Source of the DNA: Acanthochlamys bracteata
Lineage: Eukaryota > Streptophyta > Magnoliopsida > Pandanales > Velloziaceae
Length of the DNA stretch: 64,000 bases
Reading direction: 5' to 3'
NCBI GenBank assembly: GCA_019914995.1
Contig: CM034131.1
Coordinates: 9,766,501-9,830,500 of the forward strand
Every line of letters starts with the position of its first letter. Position 1 is the first letter of the stretch. Position numbers and translations under genes: made by a program. This document shows positions 1 to 11,000 of this stretch, in pieces. The notes beneath the pieces were generated by a model that searched no databases, was not told the origin of the DNA, and was given only the letters and a program-made list of their open reading frames with translations.

Positions 1-1259
1 CCGAATCACTTAGATACTGTGGGAAGACAGGAACAATCTTCACCATCCCCAATCTGGTGCCAACATTACTGCTCTGCAAGCTCCCCATGACCGACTTCTT
101 TATCAGCAAGCAGCCGAATCCTGTAGGGTCTGAACCAAACACTCGATAGAATGAGGTTATAATGAAGTCTGGCCGAAACAATGATAGCCCCAGAGAATCC
201 ATATCCTTTGGCCCTAACGATCCAGCATCAAGCAAAACATGCCAATTGTTCTGCTGCGCAAGTGCCATCCACTGGTACGAGTACTTAGCTCCAGTGACCC
301 TAGACTGCACAGGGAACACAAACAATCCAACTGCCGAATCACGCTTCCGCCGCTTCTTGACAGCAATCAGCTTCCGCAGTTCAGATGAGCAGAGCTTCAG
401 TGCTGGCCACTTGAAAGAAGCAGTGTAAACCTTGGCACCCTTTTCAAGGGCGCTCTGCGCCATCCAACTGACTGACTGGCTCTCATGATCAAACATTGTA
501 AGCAACTTCTTATTAGTATGAAAAGGATAATACTGAGCTAGAAGCTTGAATGCGGAACCCCTGCTGACTGTAAAAACAAGGGCGTACTCATTTTCTGGAA
601 TGTTGAGGTAATCCATAATGCGGGTCCTGATGTCATGCTCAGCAGTGCCCTTCTCAGGACCACCATAGAGTGCATGATTACTCAAGTTAGCAGTAATTTC
701 TGATAGAGTGAAAGCTGAAGATTCGTAATCGACAATGCCTTGGAGATAAGAGAACAAACCAAACCCACAGTAATCCAGACAGATTCTGGCACCAGGCTCA
801 GATAAATGAGTATTCATCGGAACGGAGGGCATCAATTCGCTCCGAAGATTGGTACTTTGGGTACATTGTCATGAATTTGGAGAAAGATTCATTGAGATTT
901 GGGATTTCCTCCGGAGAAGAAAACGTTCTATCTGCAGCAAGGGCAGTAGCGCGAAGAAATTCGCGCTGAGCATGAAGCCGGGCAAGCGACCGCGACCGTC
1001 CAATTGCTGACGATGAAGCACCGGGATTCTTACCAGCGGCATCGTCAGAATCTTCACCAATAATATGGTGGGACTTGGCGAGAGACCCGTCTTCCGAAGC
1101 TTCATCTAAAGCTTCACGAAGCTTGTTCTCTTGGAGATGGCGGAGCGCTGCCGGTGACGACGCCACATTGCTGACGTCATCGCCTGAACGGCGGCGTGAT
1201 TTTTTGTCTAAGATTAGAGCTGCGCAGTGGGAGATTGGCTTCCATAGTGAAAGATGCAT
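1..1259 (-). CDS. PLP-dependent transferase-fold protein, molybdenum cofactor sulfurase-like (3' end outside window, frameshifted)
   Basis: Read on the minus strand, the start (MHLSLWKPISHCAALILDKK) and the later blocks YCGFGLF, SNHALYGG, FTVSRGSAFKLLAQ, FDHESQSVSWMAQSA and LLDAGSLGPKDMDS match the plant family of Arabidopsis At4g37100/At2g23520, which has the fold of aminotransferase-class-V/MoCo-sulfurase enzymes. The start ATG is 1259-1257. The first frame runs about 150 codons to a TGA at 800-798. Past position ~809 the family-like protein continues without a stop to base 1 only if the frame is shifted, so the gene is either mis-sequenced or broken there. The aspartate of LLDAGS is present. 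The residue expected to be the PLP lysine in SFYxxFG is arginine (codon 145-143). As far as I recall, Arabidopsis members also have arginine here, so a classical sulfurase activity is doubtful and the biochemical role is unknown. No intron is seen in this part. Confidence 0.82.
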
Positions 1260-1870
1260 GATCTATCAAATAAATCAATCTTCAAATCATTGGAGGTCGA
1301 TCTTCTTCTACGATTTAGAACAACAGCAGCAACAGAAGCTTGATTTTCGAAAAAAGAGCAAAACTTTATTCATTCCATGTTAAGATTTGCAGAAGAAAAA
1401 CAAGAAAGTAGTAAGAGAGCTTATATTCAAATTAGAGGGGGAAAGGAGTTAGGGCTTTGGAAGCTTTCTCGCATTTAGGAGAAGTTGATTACGAAACCAG
1501 ATTCTATCTCAAAGAAAAAGCAGAGACAAAATAAGCAAAAAAAGAAACAGAATTGGATCAATAATTAGAAACAAACATTGAGATTTGAAACTCTTCAAAT
1601 CAGAAACAAGAATGACTCCCTGAACCTGTGCAAGAAACAACAGAAACAAGTTCATCAGGTGAAGTTGATTTTCTCCATTAGTTTGCAGAAACAAATCAAT
1701 CAAATCGGAAAAACTTAACTTACATAACAAATCCAGATCGAAGAAGAAGAAGAACTCCAATTGCTTCACTGTTTTTCCGGCTCTCGCTTTCTCTCTCTTG
1801 TTTAGCTCAACTCTTCCCTTCTCTTCTCTTCTTCTTCTTTCTTAATCACTGTACTCTATTCTATTCTATT
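1260..1870 (-). other. 5' leader and proximal promoter of the PLP-fold gene
   Basis: This stretch lies upstream of the minus-strand start at 1259. It is purine-rich on the plus strand, so pyrimidine-rich in the sense of the gene, with many TTCTTC runs, as in plant 5' leaders. Short open frames here have low-complexity translations and no family resemblance. A 5'-UTR intron is possible but cannot be placed. Confidence 0.4.
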
Positions 1871-3679
1871 TCTGCTTCTTTTCAACGAGTTGAATCAAGA
1901 CAAACAAACAAAAAAAAAAAAAACAAAAATCTATTTTTTTATAACTTGATTTTTGAAAATTAAACAAAATCGGTCCACCAACACCAGCGGTAGAATTAAA
2001 AGCTACCGGTCACTGAAACACAAAGCATTTATTATTTTTTCTTTTAATTGCTGCTTTTAATTTCTACAATTCTACTCCCCTCTAATTAACCCCACAAAAA
2101 TAGTTACCATTTATTATTGACACAAAAATAGTTTGTCCTTTGTTGTACCAAGAACATACTAGGTGGCTATTTTACGCAAAAAATTAAAAAATTGGAAACT
2201 ACTGACACCTGAAATTATAAAAACATATTGAGACATTGACTTTGATAAAAAGTAATTGACGGATTTACAATTAAGCCCTCAAATGTTTGGATTTATTGGA
2301 GAATTGGGTATTTTAACAAAGAAAGTGTTAGACTTTGGAGTGATTATTTAAAAACAATGGGGGGGTCCATGTGATTGTTTCTTCGTTAGAGGAACTAAAA
2401 GTTAAAACATAAAGTCAATCACCAGACTCTAAGAAGGTGATCCCAAATTTGTCACTAGCAAACTTTTGCAATTTAGTGTTCCATTAGTTTTTAATTATAA
2501 ATGCAGCTCCATATTGTTTGGAAATATTAAAATTGGAATTTGTTTATTATTATTAATTTTTATGAGAACGATTGTTATTGACCAATTATCGTAGATAAGT
2601 ACAACACATAATAAGTTTGGCACATAATTTTTTCTAACATTATAGCCTATAGCTAGTGCAAACTTTAGAGGCATTTGGTATTTCATTTAAAAAAAAGGTT
2701 TTATAATTTTTCAATTCATATTTTTTAAATTTATTTAAAATTAAAATAAAAATTTACGTAAAAAAATCTTTTTTATTATTTATTTTTTTTATAAATAAAA
2801 AACTAAAATTTATTTTTAAATAAATAAAAATATATTTAGTTTCACAAAAATTTTATTTTAAAATAACTACTAAATAATTCCCAATATATTATTATCATCA
2901 ATTGCGCTCTTTTTTTTTTTTAGTTTCCTCTTTCGTCTACGCAAGTACTCATCAAATCATAATTTTTTCGTTACCTTATAATAATGCAATCACTTGTTAT
3001 TTAAGCATCCTCTGAATTATGTAGATTGTAGGTTGAACATGCAAAACAAATTGTCATGTGGCTTAAGTTTGCCAAAAAGCTTATGCAAGTTTATCTTTCT
3101 GTAAAGTCAATTGTTGAACTGCTCTTTCGAGATAAAATTTCCCGTTTACCGAAATAAATATTATTTTTTTACTAAAGAAGTGAAACGTAAAACTATCGAC
3201 CAGCATTAATTACAACTCTGAATAGCAAAAGAACATGTTCTCTTTTTGGAAAGCAAACTCAATCGATTATTATCGATTAGTTAATTTAGTTTAATTATCA
3301 CTAAAGTTTTTTAATTGATTTTTGTAGAAGGGCCTAAATCTAATACGGCCCATTGTTATTCATGACGTCAAGAAAAGCCCAAGTGGTGTTGCATAGCTGG
3401 AAATAAGAACTAAAATATCTTAAACATAAATAAGATATTATTATTTTATTTTATCTAGTTCAGGAGAGCTCATTGATTTGACTTAGAAGTCCGAAATTGT
3501 CACGAAATATCATACGGTGTCATATTCGTAGATAAACGCGTCTTCGTAATATTGTCTCTGCTCGGACATATGTCGTAATAATTGAATTCGGAACAATGTA
3601 AGGTTCCACGAGCTACAGCTTCTGGTTTAATCTAGCAACTAAAACAGCTAGAGATCCTTATCCGTTCTTCTTACAGCTC
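1871..3679. other. Intergenic region between two divergent genes
   Basis: AT-rich spacer shared by the minus-strand PLP-fold gene and the plus-strand CCG-binding protein gene. It holds one AT-rich MITE-like block (2,671-2,885), listed separately. I see no protein-like open frame and no tRNA-like fold. Confidence 0.5.
2671..2885. repeat. AT-rich MITE-like element
   Basis: Begins near GGCATTTGGT and continues as about 200 bases of nearly pure A/T, with runs such as TTTATTTAAAATTAAAA that can pair with runs further along. The same composition and phrases recur in other intergenic blocks of the window. No coding capacity. The boundaries are estimates. Confidence 0.45.
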
Positions 3680-3685
3680 TCTGAT

Positions 3686-3693
3686 TATAAATA
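3686..3693 (+). promoter_or_regulatory. TATA box of the CCG-binding protein gene
   Basis: A TATAAATA octamer lies 87 bases upstream of the chosen ATG (3780), a normal distance for a plant TATA box with a short leader. It is on the coding strand in otherwise mixed sequence, which supports transcription starting around 3,715-3,725. Confidence 0.55.
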
Positions 3694-3779
3694 AGTAAAA
3701 GTTTCTTGTTTTTATTGGTTTTCTTCTTTGGTTGGACTAGAGATAACTTCAAAGAATCGATTTAACAATTGTTTTGAGA

Positions 3780-4913
3780 ATGCTTGCACTGTCATCTTCG
3801 GCGTTGACGGCAGCGGCGGTATTGCCTGATCGTTCCGGCGTTCGTGGGTCTGTAGTTGTCTGTGAAGCTCAACAGCAGCAGCAGCAGAGAAGTAGCCAGT
3901 CGATTCCAAAGCTCGAACCTTTTTCAAGGAGCAAGATTGATAGAGGAATTAAAGAACCTTCGTTTCTTCAGAAATCTGAGAATGATCTCACTGGTTCGAT
4001 CTTCTTCTTCTTCGTTTGCTCGTTTCTAAAATTATCTTTAATAAAAATTGTTGGATTTTGATTCGGTTTTTCGTTTGAAGAGCATTGCTTGAAACATTTT
4101 TTAAAGATATTTTGGTGAATTATTTTTACTATGTCCTTGCTTCGAAAAAAAATAATAATAATCCAAAGATATTGAAATATATTGCAAAATTTTCAAAACC
4201 TCTAAACTTAACAGCGTTGTATGCCCGTTCCTTTTTGCAGATTATTGCTCAACGCTTGAAGGTGATGAGTCCTATAGCTGCTGGCAAGCTTACTTTGAGC
4301 TTAGAGATCTAGAGGTATGTTTTATCTAATCTACTTCAAACACCCGCGGTTCAAGCCTTCGAATCCAAATCCTCTGCGCCACAATTGTCTCCCATGATCC
4401 CATCACTTGTCCCCTACTTATGATTTCATATTTTAACTACATTTGATTTGAATTTAAGATCTGTCAATATGAAATCATAAGTTTTTGACACAATTGTGGG
4501 ACAAAAGATTTGAATTTGAATCCTTCAGTTTTTTTTCTGGTTCGTGATTATAACATATACAGCTACCTAATACTTGAACTTGCTTCCGGTAACAGAAGCA
4601 AATGTCTAGAGAGGACGTGGAGAAGCTAGTGAGGCAGGCCGGTGGCCGGAAGGCTCTGATAGATTGTCTGCACGGGCTCACTGCATTAGAAAAAAGGAAA
4701 CGGGAGAAAGAATCCCAAAAAGCGAAAGCTAAAAACATTGAAGCGGAAAATGATCGGCATTACCATGTCCCTGATGGATTGCCTAAAACAAAGCAGGAAC
4801 TGGAAGAAGAAGAGAAAGCCAAGATGCCCGACTCTCCGTTCACTCGGCTTCTTAGAAGTAAAGGAAGAATGCCTGCTTGGTACTCGCTAGCACCTGATCA
4901 TGAAACCGATTAA
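3780..4913 (+). CDS. CBP1: CCG-binding protein 1 homolog (CBP1/MEE14-like)
   Basis: Exons 3780-3993, 4241-4314 and 4596-4913 join in frame to 201 residues. Diagnostic blocks are SIPKLEPFSRSK, DYCSTLEGDESYSCW followed by QAYFELRDLE, and the C-terminus MPDSPFTRLLRSKGRMPAWY with the final residues APDHETD. In Arabidopsis, CBP1 binds the central-cell factor CCG and connects it with Mediator/Pol II for pollen-tube guidance genes; that role is known from the family, not shown here. The N-terminus is Ser/Ala-rich and could be an organelle-targeting stretch. A run of six glutamines (CAG codons) follows at about residues 32-37. The start was chosen as the first ATG after the TATA box. Intron 2 carries an inverted repeat (4,350-4,533). 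Introns are GT-AG. Confidence 0.88.
4350..4533. repeat. Inverted-repeat (MITE-like) insertion in intron 2 of the CCG-binding protein gene
   Basis: Bases 4417-4432 (CTTATGATTTCATATT) are repeated exactly in reverse complement at 4466-4481. Outside this, the flank around CCACAATTGT (about 4,370-4,388) pairs imperfectly with CACAATTGTGGG (about 4,490-4,502), and both edges resemble GAATCCAAAT/ATTTGAATTC. The whole can fold into one long stem with a short loop, as expected of a small non-autonomous DNA element. Confidence 0.55.
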
Positions 4914-6200
4914 ACGAAATTTGTAGCATGTTTTAAGTGTGCTATGTAGAAGATGACTCTGATTTGCAGCTTGTAGCAGTTATGTAATAAAAAAAAAAGA
5001 ACAGAGAGAATACTATGACTGGGGGTTTATTGTAATAAGATATGTACATAATTCTTGTAGTGGTGTGCATGTTTTGAACTGTTTTTTTCTGTAGTATCTC
5101 AAAACTTTCATTGTGATAATTTGTGAAGGACAACCCTGTATAATGCTAAGATCCAATAATAATCATGGTGACAGAAAAATAAATTGCTGAATGTTTTACT
5201 AAAAAATGACAGTAGTGTTTAACTTGCAAGTTAAAGGAATGCCAGAAGACAGTTGAGTTAACGGAGTTAGTAGTCTTGTGTTAACAGGGATAACTCTAAA
5301 GAGTTAGCGGAGTTGGTTCTTTTTTCACCTACTTGTTGCTTCTCTGAAGAAGGAAGCGAAATCTCCACTGATCGTATATCAAAACAACTGAAGAAGTTTG
5401 CCTTCACCTTCTCACCGGCCCTACCACGGCCTTCTGAATCACGGGAACAGTATCGCAAAACATAAAATATCGACACGTAAGCTTTGTCATGCACGCTTTC
5501 GCTACCTATCAGCCATGCCCATGCTGCAACACTGCTGGCTTGGAACCAGCAAGGGAACAAACAAGCTCTGCTCTGCTTCTAGTTTGTTTTGTTTCAGATT
5601 CTCTGGTACTGCTCGACTGTTGTTTCTGCTCCGGGTGACAAGAAAGAGATACCAGCCCGTGAATGGAAAGGAAACGTTTCGTTACCTGCTCTCGCCCGTA
5701 CATATTCAAACACCAATATTGATCGTTGATTCTTCTTTTCTTCTGTTCAAACTTCAAAGTCTGTTCTTTGTTCTTGTTCAGCAAACAAACTGTAATTTTA
5801 TCTTTGTAAACATTTTGATTATTGGTCTCTGATAATTACTGGAAAGTTTTGTCGTCTTCTTTCTACAGAATTCTTTCTTCTTCTTCTTCTCGATCTCTGT
5901 CGTCTGCAGAAGAGCAGAGCAAGCAAAGCATGCCAGTTAACTCCATTAGCTAAACTCCAAACTCTGAAACCCAAAAAGCTCTGAAGAATAGTTTCCCCTT
6001 TAATCTCAACGCATTCCCCATTGCAGACAACAACATTGGATCCTTTGCCCTTTATATCCAACAACCCAACTCACTATCTCTTCACCTTCACCACCACCAA
6101 AAGAGCCAAAAAGATCAAATCCTTTTCATCGCAAGGTTAACGAAAGCAAATATTTTAATCCCATCACAAGGTTATCAAAATCAAATCTTTTAGTGAGAAG
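4914..6200. other. 3' region of the CCG-binding protein gene and promoter/leader of the first Dof gene
   Basis: The first ~250 bases hold A-rich and AATAA-type polyadenylation candidates for the upstream gene. From about 5,830 the sequence becomes TTCTTC-rich, and TTTATATCC near 6,051 is a possible TATA element about 150 bases before the Dof start. Open frames at 5,267-5,832 on both strands have no family resemblance and are not accepted as genes. Confidence 0.45.
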
Positions 6201-6857
6201 ATGGCCGGCGGTGGTTGTGGAGGAGCAATGCTGAGAAGGGAAGCAGAAAGGTGTCCAAGATGTGAATCAAGAGACACCAAGTTCTGTTACTACAACAACT
6301 ATAACACATCTCAGCCGCGCCATTTCTGCAAATCTTGCCGGCGATACTGGACACTAGGCGGAGCTCTGCGTAACGTTCCTATCGGTGGTTCTTCTCGCAA
6401 ACGCCCACGTCCCACTTCTCCTCCTACACCCCCGCCGCAGACGACGAAATCACTCCGCATTCTCCACCACCATCATCATCCGCCAACACCCTTCTTCTCT
6501 GCAGCAGCATCAGCATCTGCAGGGGAGAATTTCTTCTCCGGCGTTGCTGCAGGGTTGTTCGGGTTTGGCGTAAGCCAGCAGTTTGAACTAGGTTTGGGAT
6601 TAGGATTAGGGCATCATTGTACTACCGTAGCCGAAGGAGGAGTTGGAGAGATTGAAGCAGGTTTGAACTTTGGGGTGGTGAATGAAGGCATTGCTTGGCC
6701 TTCAATGATGATAGTGGAAGATGAACAGGAGAAATTTAGTAGAGATCTTCATGGAAGAGATTGGTTCTCGCCTCCGGTGATGACAGCAGCAACGCCAGCG
6801 ACTGTGTCTTCTCCTACGACTAGGCGTACTAGTGGTGGTGGATCTTCTCTGCACTGA
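6201..6857 (+). CDS. Dof-type zinc-finger transcription factor (first copy)
   Basis: Single-exon gene of 218 residues. The Dof domain lies at the N-terminus (about residues 16-70), with zinc ligands C18, C21, C43 and C46 (CX2CX21CX2C) and the family signature [33 protein letters not shown]. Dof proteins bind AAAG core sites in promoters in the nucleus. The basic stretch SSRKRPRP just after the finger is a likely nuclear-localisation signal. The rest is low complexity: a proline-rich segment, a poly-His run, Gly/Leu-rich repeats (LGLGLGLG) and an acidic patch. The finger sits only 17 residues from the start, and the protein is short for the family. The start ATG at 6201 follows a long pyrimidine/purine-rich leader. 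The subfamily was not resolved. It differs from the second Dof gene at 50,318 in everything outside the finger. Confidence 0.96.
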   Translation: MAGGGCGGAMLRREAERCPRCESRDTKFCYYNNYNTSQPRHFCKSCRRYWTLGGALRNVPIGGSSRKRPRPTSPPTPPPQTTKSLRILHHHHHPPTPFFSAAASASAGENFFSGVAAGLFGFGVSQQFELGLGLGLGHHCTTVAEGGVGEIEAGLNFGVVNEGIAWPSMMIVEDEQEKFSRDLHGRDWFSPPVMTAATPATVSSPTTRRTSGGGSSLH

Positions 6858-8092
6858 TTATTTAAAAGCTTTAGAAGAAGCAGACGAAGATGATGATGCT
6901 GGTCTTTTTTATTTTTTAGCAAAAAAAGTTTGTAGATTCTTGATCATTTGTACCGAGGAATGTTTCATGATATTCATGAAATCTTATTTCAAAAGCTTTT
7001 ATCATACAAATGTAGAAGAAATTTTTGGAAATGAAAATTGATGATTTTGGCAATGGCCTAGGAGTTGGTTATTTGCATGAAAAATATTTCACAGTAACTA
7101 TGTTTTTATTTTTATTTAAGAATTTTTTATATTTTATAATAAATTTTGTAATTTATAATTTTTTACATTTGAAAAATATATGATCTAATTATATATAAAT
7201 TTTATTTTTAATAAAAAATGAAGTTCTTTTTAAACAAATTAAAAATAATCTTTATTTTAGAAAACTTTAGTTTAAGTTTTACCGGTTAAAGCTTTTGTCA
7301 TAATCGCTTCTTGATATATATATATAAATGCATATTTTAAATTTCCTTAACTAAAAGTGAAAATAAAAGATAAAATTTTCTATTTATATTTTAATAGTTT
7401 TTAGAATTGTATTGAAAATTAAAAAATATAATTATATTAAAAAATGTGTAAATGAAAAAATTAAAATTAAAATTCTGTATGTAAAAATAAAATTATAAAT
7501 TCGTTATATAATTTAAATATATAAATTGTTCAAAATTTAAAATTTAATAAAAAAAATAAAACTATAGAGTATTTAAAATACGACTCGAAGATTAATCAAA
7601 GCTAAGTTTGTCAAAACTAAAATCTCAGATGGGCGTCGCAGCCGAAACCGAACTATTATAACGTCAACTTCTTACTCCACTCCAATTCATCAACTCCGAG
7701 AAACAAACAGGACAAAATTGCTCGACATTTCTTTAATTCTCAAGGGCCATCTTCGTCACCCACTTTTATCCCGCCGCATCAATTGAATTCGTTCAAGATT
7801 CTTAATGGGCCCTCCGCGCCACCGCCGGTGTGGCCCTCCGCCTCAGCCCACTATCTTCAGCCCAAATCCGCCACCAGATTCAATTTCAATTCGAGAAAGC
7901 CCCAGTTCTTCCACAACCGCCGCCGCCCCCGTTGCGATTGCCTGCTGGCCGAAGCCGCCGAAGAAAAGATTCTTGCCGGTGATCGACGAAGAATATAACA
8001 AAACAGGAGAACACTGCGACGAATTTTTCTCACGTGGTTCGCTCGAGCGCCTGAGATCGTCGAACGCCTCCGCCACCACTACCGGTGCTTCA
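6858..8092. other. Intergenic region and NUP58 leader
   Basis: The Dof 3' end is followed by an AT-rich block (7,085-7,570, listed separately). From about 7,620 GC content rises, and an open frame in phase with NUP58 runs from an ATG at 7,805 into the accepted start at 8,093. It could be 5' leader or a genuine N-terminal extension. Confidence 0.45.
7085..7570. repeat. AT-rich MITE-like block
   Basis: Nearly pure A/T over about 480 bases, with many short complementary runs (for example TTTATTTAAGAATTTTT and AAAAATTAAAATTAAAA). It matches the composition of the other dispersed blocks and may be two elements side by side, separated near 7,290-7,330 by an (AT)n stretch. No coding capacity. Confidence 0.4.
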
Positions 8093-11000
8093 ATGGCGTT
8101 CTCTTTTTCTTCACCATCACCGTTTCAACAGCAGGGTTCGTCGCCGTTTCCCGGTAGCGTGTCCCCGTTTCCATCATTTGGCCAACAACAACAGCAGCAG
8201 CAGCAGTTTCAGCTGCAGCAGCAGCCGCCACAGCAACAGCAGCAGCAGCAGTTTCAGCTGATGCCAGCGCAGCAGCAGGTAGCTGGGGGACAACAGCAGT
8301 TGCTTCTTTTCACTGCAGATAAAGCGCCGGCGAGTTACGGTACCAAGTTTGAAGATTTACACCCGGATTCGCAGAAATTTCTTAGGCAGATTGAGTAAGA
8401 ATCGGTGTTTTTTAAGTTTCTTTTGGAATTTCTTGGGTGGCTAAGGTGTTGGAAATGCTAAAGAATTGTTTTTTGGTGGGGTTTGGAGTGTGGTGAGTGT
8501 CTGTGTGATTGAATTGGTCGGTTTTGGTGTTGGCTTGTTTCTTGCTAGGAATTTGTTAGCTGGTATTGTTATTTGTTGCCATATTTCATCAATTGCGCCC
8601 TTGTAATTTCTTGTTGGATTTTCTCTCAAGCTTGTTTTAGCTTTACATGAACTGGTTTTATTTATGGTGTTAGTAGAGATTTATATGTTTCAATGTTTCG
8701 GATGCTGTTTATTTTACTTAATTTAAAGTGAATTCTTTTCTTTAACTTTTTTGGTATGTGTGTGTTCTTTTTTTCCCCCTCACGTTGACATTCTTGGAAG
8801 GTATTCATGTAGTTTATTTATGATTTTTGCTCACTGGAATAATAAGTTAAAAAGTTCTTTCTCTGTAATCTCTTTTTAGTGGAGTAGGTTTGTTACCTTA
8901 ATTGCCCATTTCGTCCTTTACATTAGATTTTGGTTGTGGCTTTGCCATTTCTTGATGTTTTTATTGTTGCTCAGTTATCTTGAATAATGTTTTCTTAAGC
9001 AATCTGATAGTTAACTTTTTAACTTCTGCAGCTCATAATCAGACAATATTCCAATGTATATATGTTAAGCTGCCGTTTCTAAATGGTGCTTTTTTATTTT
9101 AAGCCAATCTGTTGGAGTTTGCTAATTAAAACTGTTGTTACTGAAACACTAACATAATGGGCATATTCAATTCAGGGAGCGGATTCGTGAGTATAAGGAT
9201 GAAAGTGAGAGACTAGATCAATGTAGCAGGCTTTATGATGCTTCAGTAACTAGCAACAGTTTTGAGCTTGATGCAAGCCGCATCCTTCAGGTAATGTGAT
9301 TCTTGTTTATGTGCTTTCTCCTTCTCAACAGTGTTTCATATGCACTCCTCCCTCTTGTTAATTATTTGTTGCGAACAGTTTGAATGGACTCTTTGGTATT
9401 CTTGTATTATGCTACATGATATGAATGTGTGAACCACTTCATTTTAGCATGAGTTTTTTAGTCTTTTTAAGTCAAGTTATTTGCTGATTGAGGATCGTCA
9501 CTTGGCCTCAGAAATGAGAGTTGGATTTAATATGAAAGGATTTTACAAGAACATTTAGTTCCCTAATTTCAGGATTTGCTAAGAGATTTGGAAATATTGG
9601 AGCTCCAATATTGTTAAGAGGATTTGTGCTTCCTGAAGGGAGCGTGCACTTCTTCAATTACCATGTTATTGCTATAGCTGTTATTGGCTCACGATAGTTG
9701 AAAGCCATTTACTTGGTTTTATGTATCGTTTAGCATCAACCTTTTACTGACTTTGTATTCATTTGGTTGTACCAGGAACTTGGAGGAATTAGTACTGTTT
9801 TAGAAAGAGAGAAAGCTCCTGTGCAGGAGTTGATGAACACTGTAAACCAGATGATGTGGAATACTGAAACTGCTATTCGTTCCTACATGATGCTCAGAAC
9901 TAGGTTCCTTCATTCCAATGCTGCTCCTACATCCGAAACTCCTGCAACTCAAACAACTAGAGCTCTAGCTTCTAGTCAAATGACTCAGCCGTTCGGTAGT
10001 ACTGTGGGGCAGGTCTATGACTTCTATAATGGTCTGCCGAAAAGGCCTTCTATGTTTATGCAGCAAACAGTATTTCGCTTCGAGAAGTATCTAGCTGAAT
10101 GTTGCCAGTGGATTGAAGAACTAGAGCAGCTGCTACGTGCTGATAATGACAGAACATCTTCAAACTCTGCTTCATCTTTGTCAGAATCCATACCAACAGT
10201 GATGAATAATGTCCACAGTTTTTTCATCTATCTTGCTGCTAAGGTAAGCCACCTATTACCCTTTTTAATCCTACTTCACATATGCTCTCGTGCCTTTTAT
10301 TATGCACTGCCAGATTTTTGCCCAGATTCAAGTGAAGTTGTCTTGTATTTTACAAATTGCTATTGTTGAAGGGTGAATCTCTGTTAACCATTTCACTTTT
10401 TTGACTTTAAAATAGTGTCTTGGTGCGGATAGTCTTTAGTCAGATGTATTACATGATTATCTCAAATTAAAGGAGATTGAATTATGATAACAGCACCTCT
10501 AAGATTTGTGAAGTGTAGATGAATGGTGTCTAAATATATTTAATTTGGAAATGTCCAACAACGTAATCACACTTATGCTTGGTATTGTTCATTGGCATGA
10601 GTGGACTTAATTTATAGAGTAATTACACATTTCGTTATGATAATTTTATAATTCCGTAGGTGGAAGGCCTTCATCAGTATATTGAGTCTATGAGGACAGC
10701 ATATTTAGCTGATCAAAGGCGTAGAGGTGATGCGAGCGATCCATTTCTTGAGGCTGACAGACGGGAAGTTGCCAGGCAGGAAGCTGCTGCCAGAAGAATT
10801 CACCCAACACTGCATTTGCCACCAGTTCGTGCACAACCATCAACTCAAGCTGCAGGATTGATTAGCAGCTCACCTGCACAAACATCTGCTTCTACAGGAA
10901 TCACAGCACCTTCATCAGGGGGTGGATTTTCACTTTTTGGCACAGCGTCATCTTCAGCTCCTCCTGCCTCTCTCTCCTCGAGTCTCTTTTCAACACCAAG

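Noticed and set aside
5267..5832. Open frames of 90-144 codons on both strands before the first Dof gene
   Set aside because: No recognised domains, frames oppose each other, and some rely on non-ATG starts. Best explained as leader or spacer sequence.
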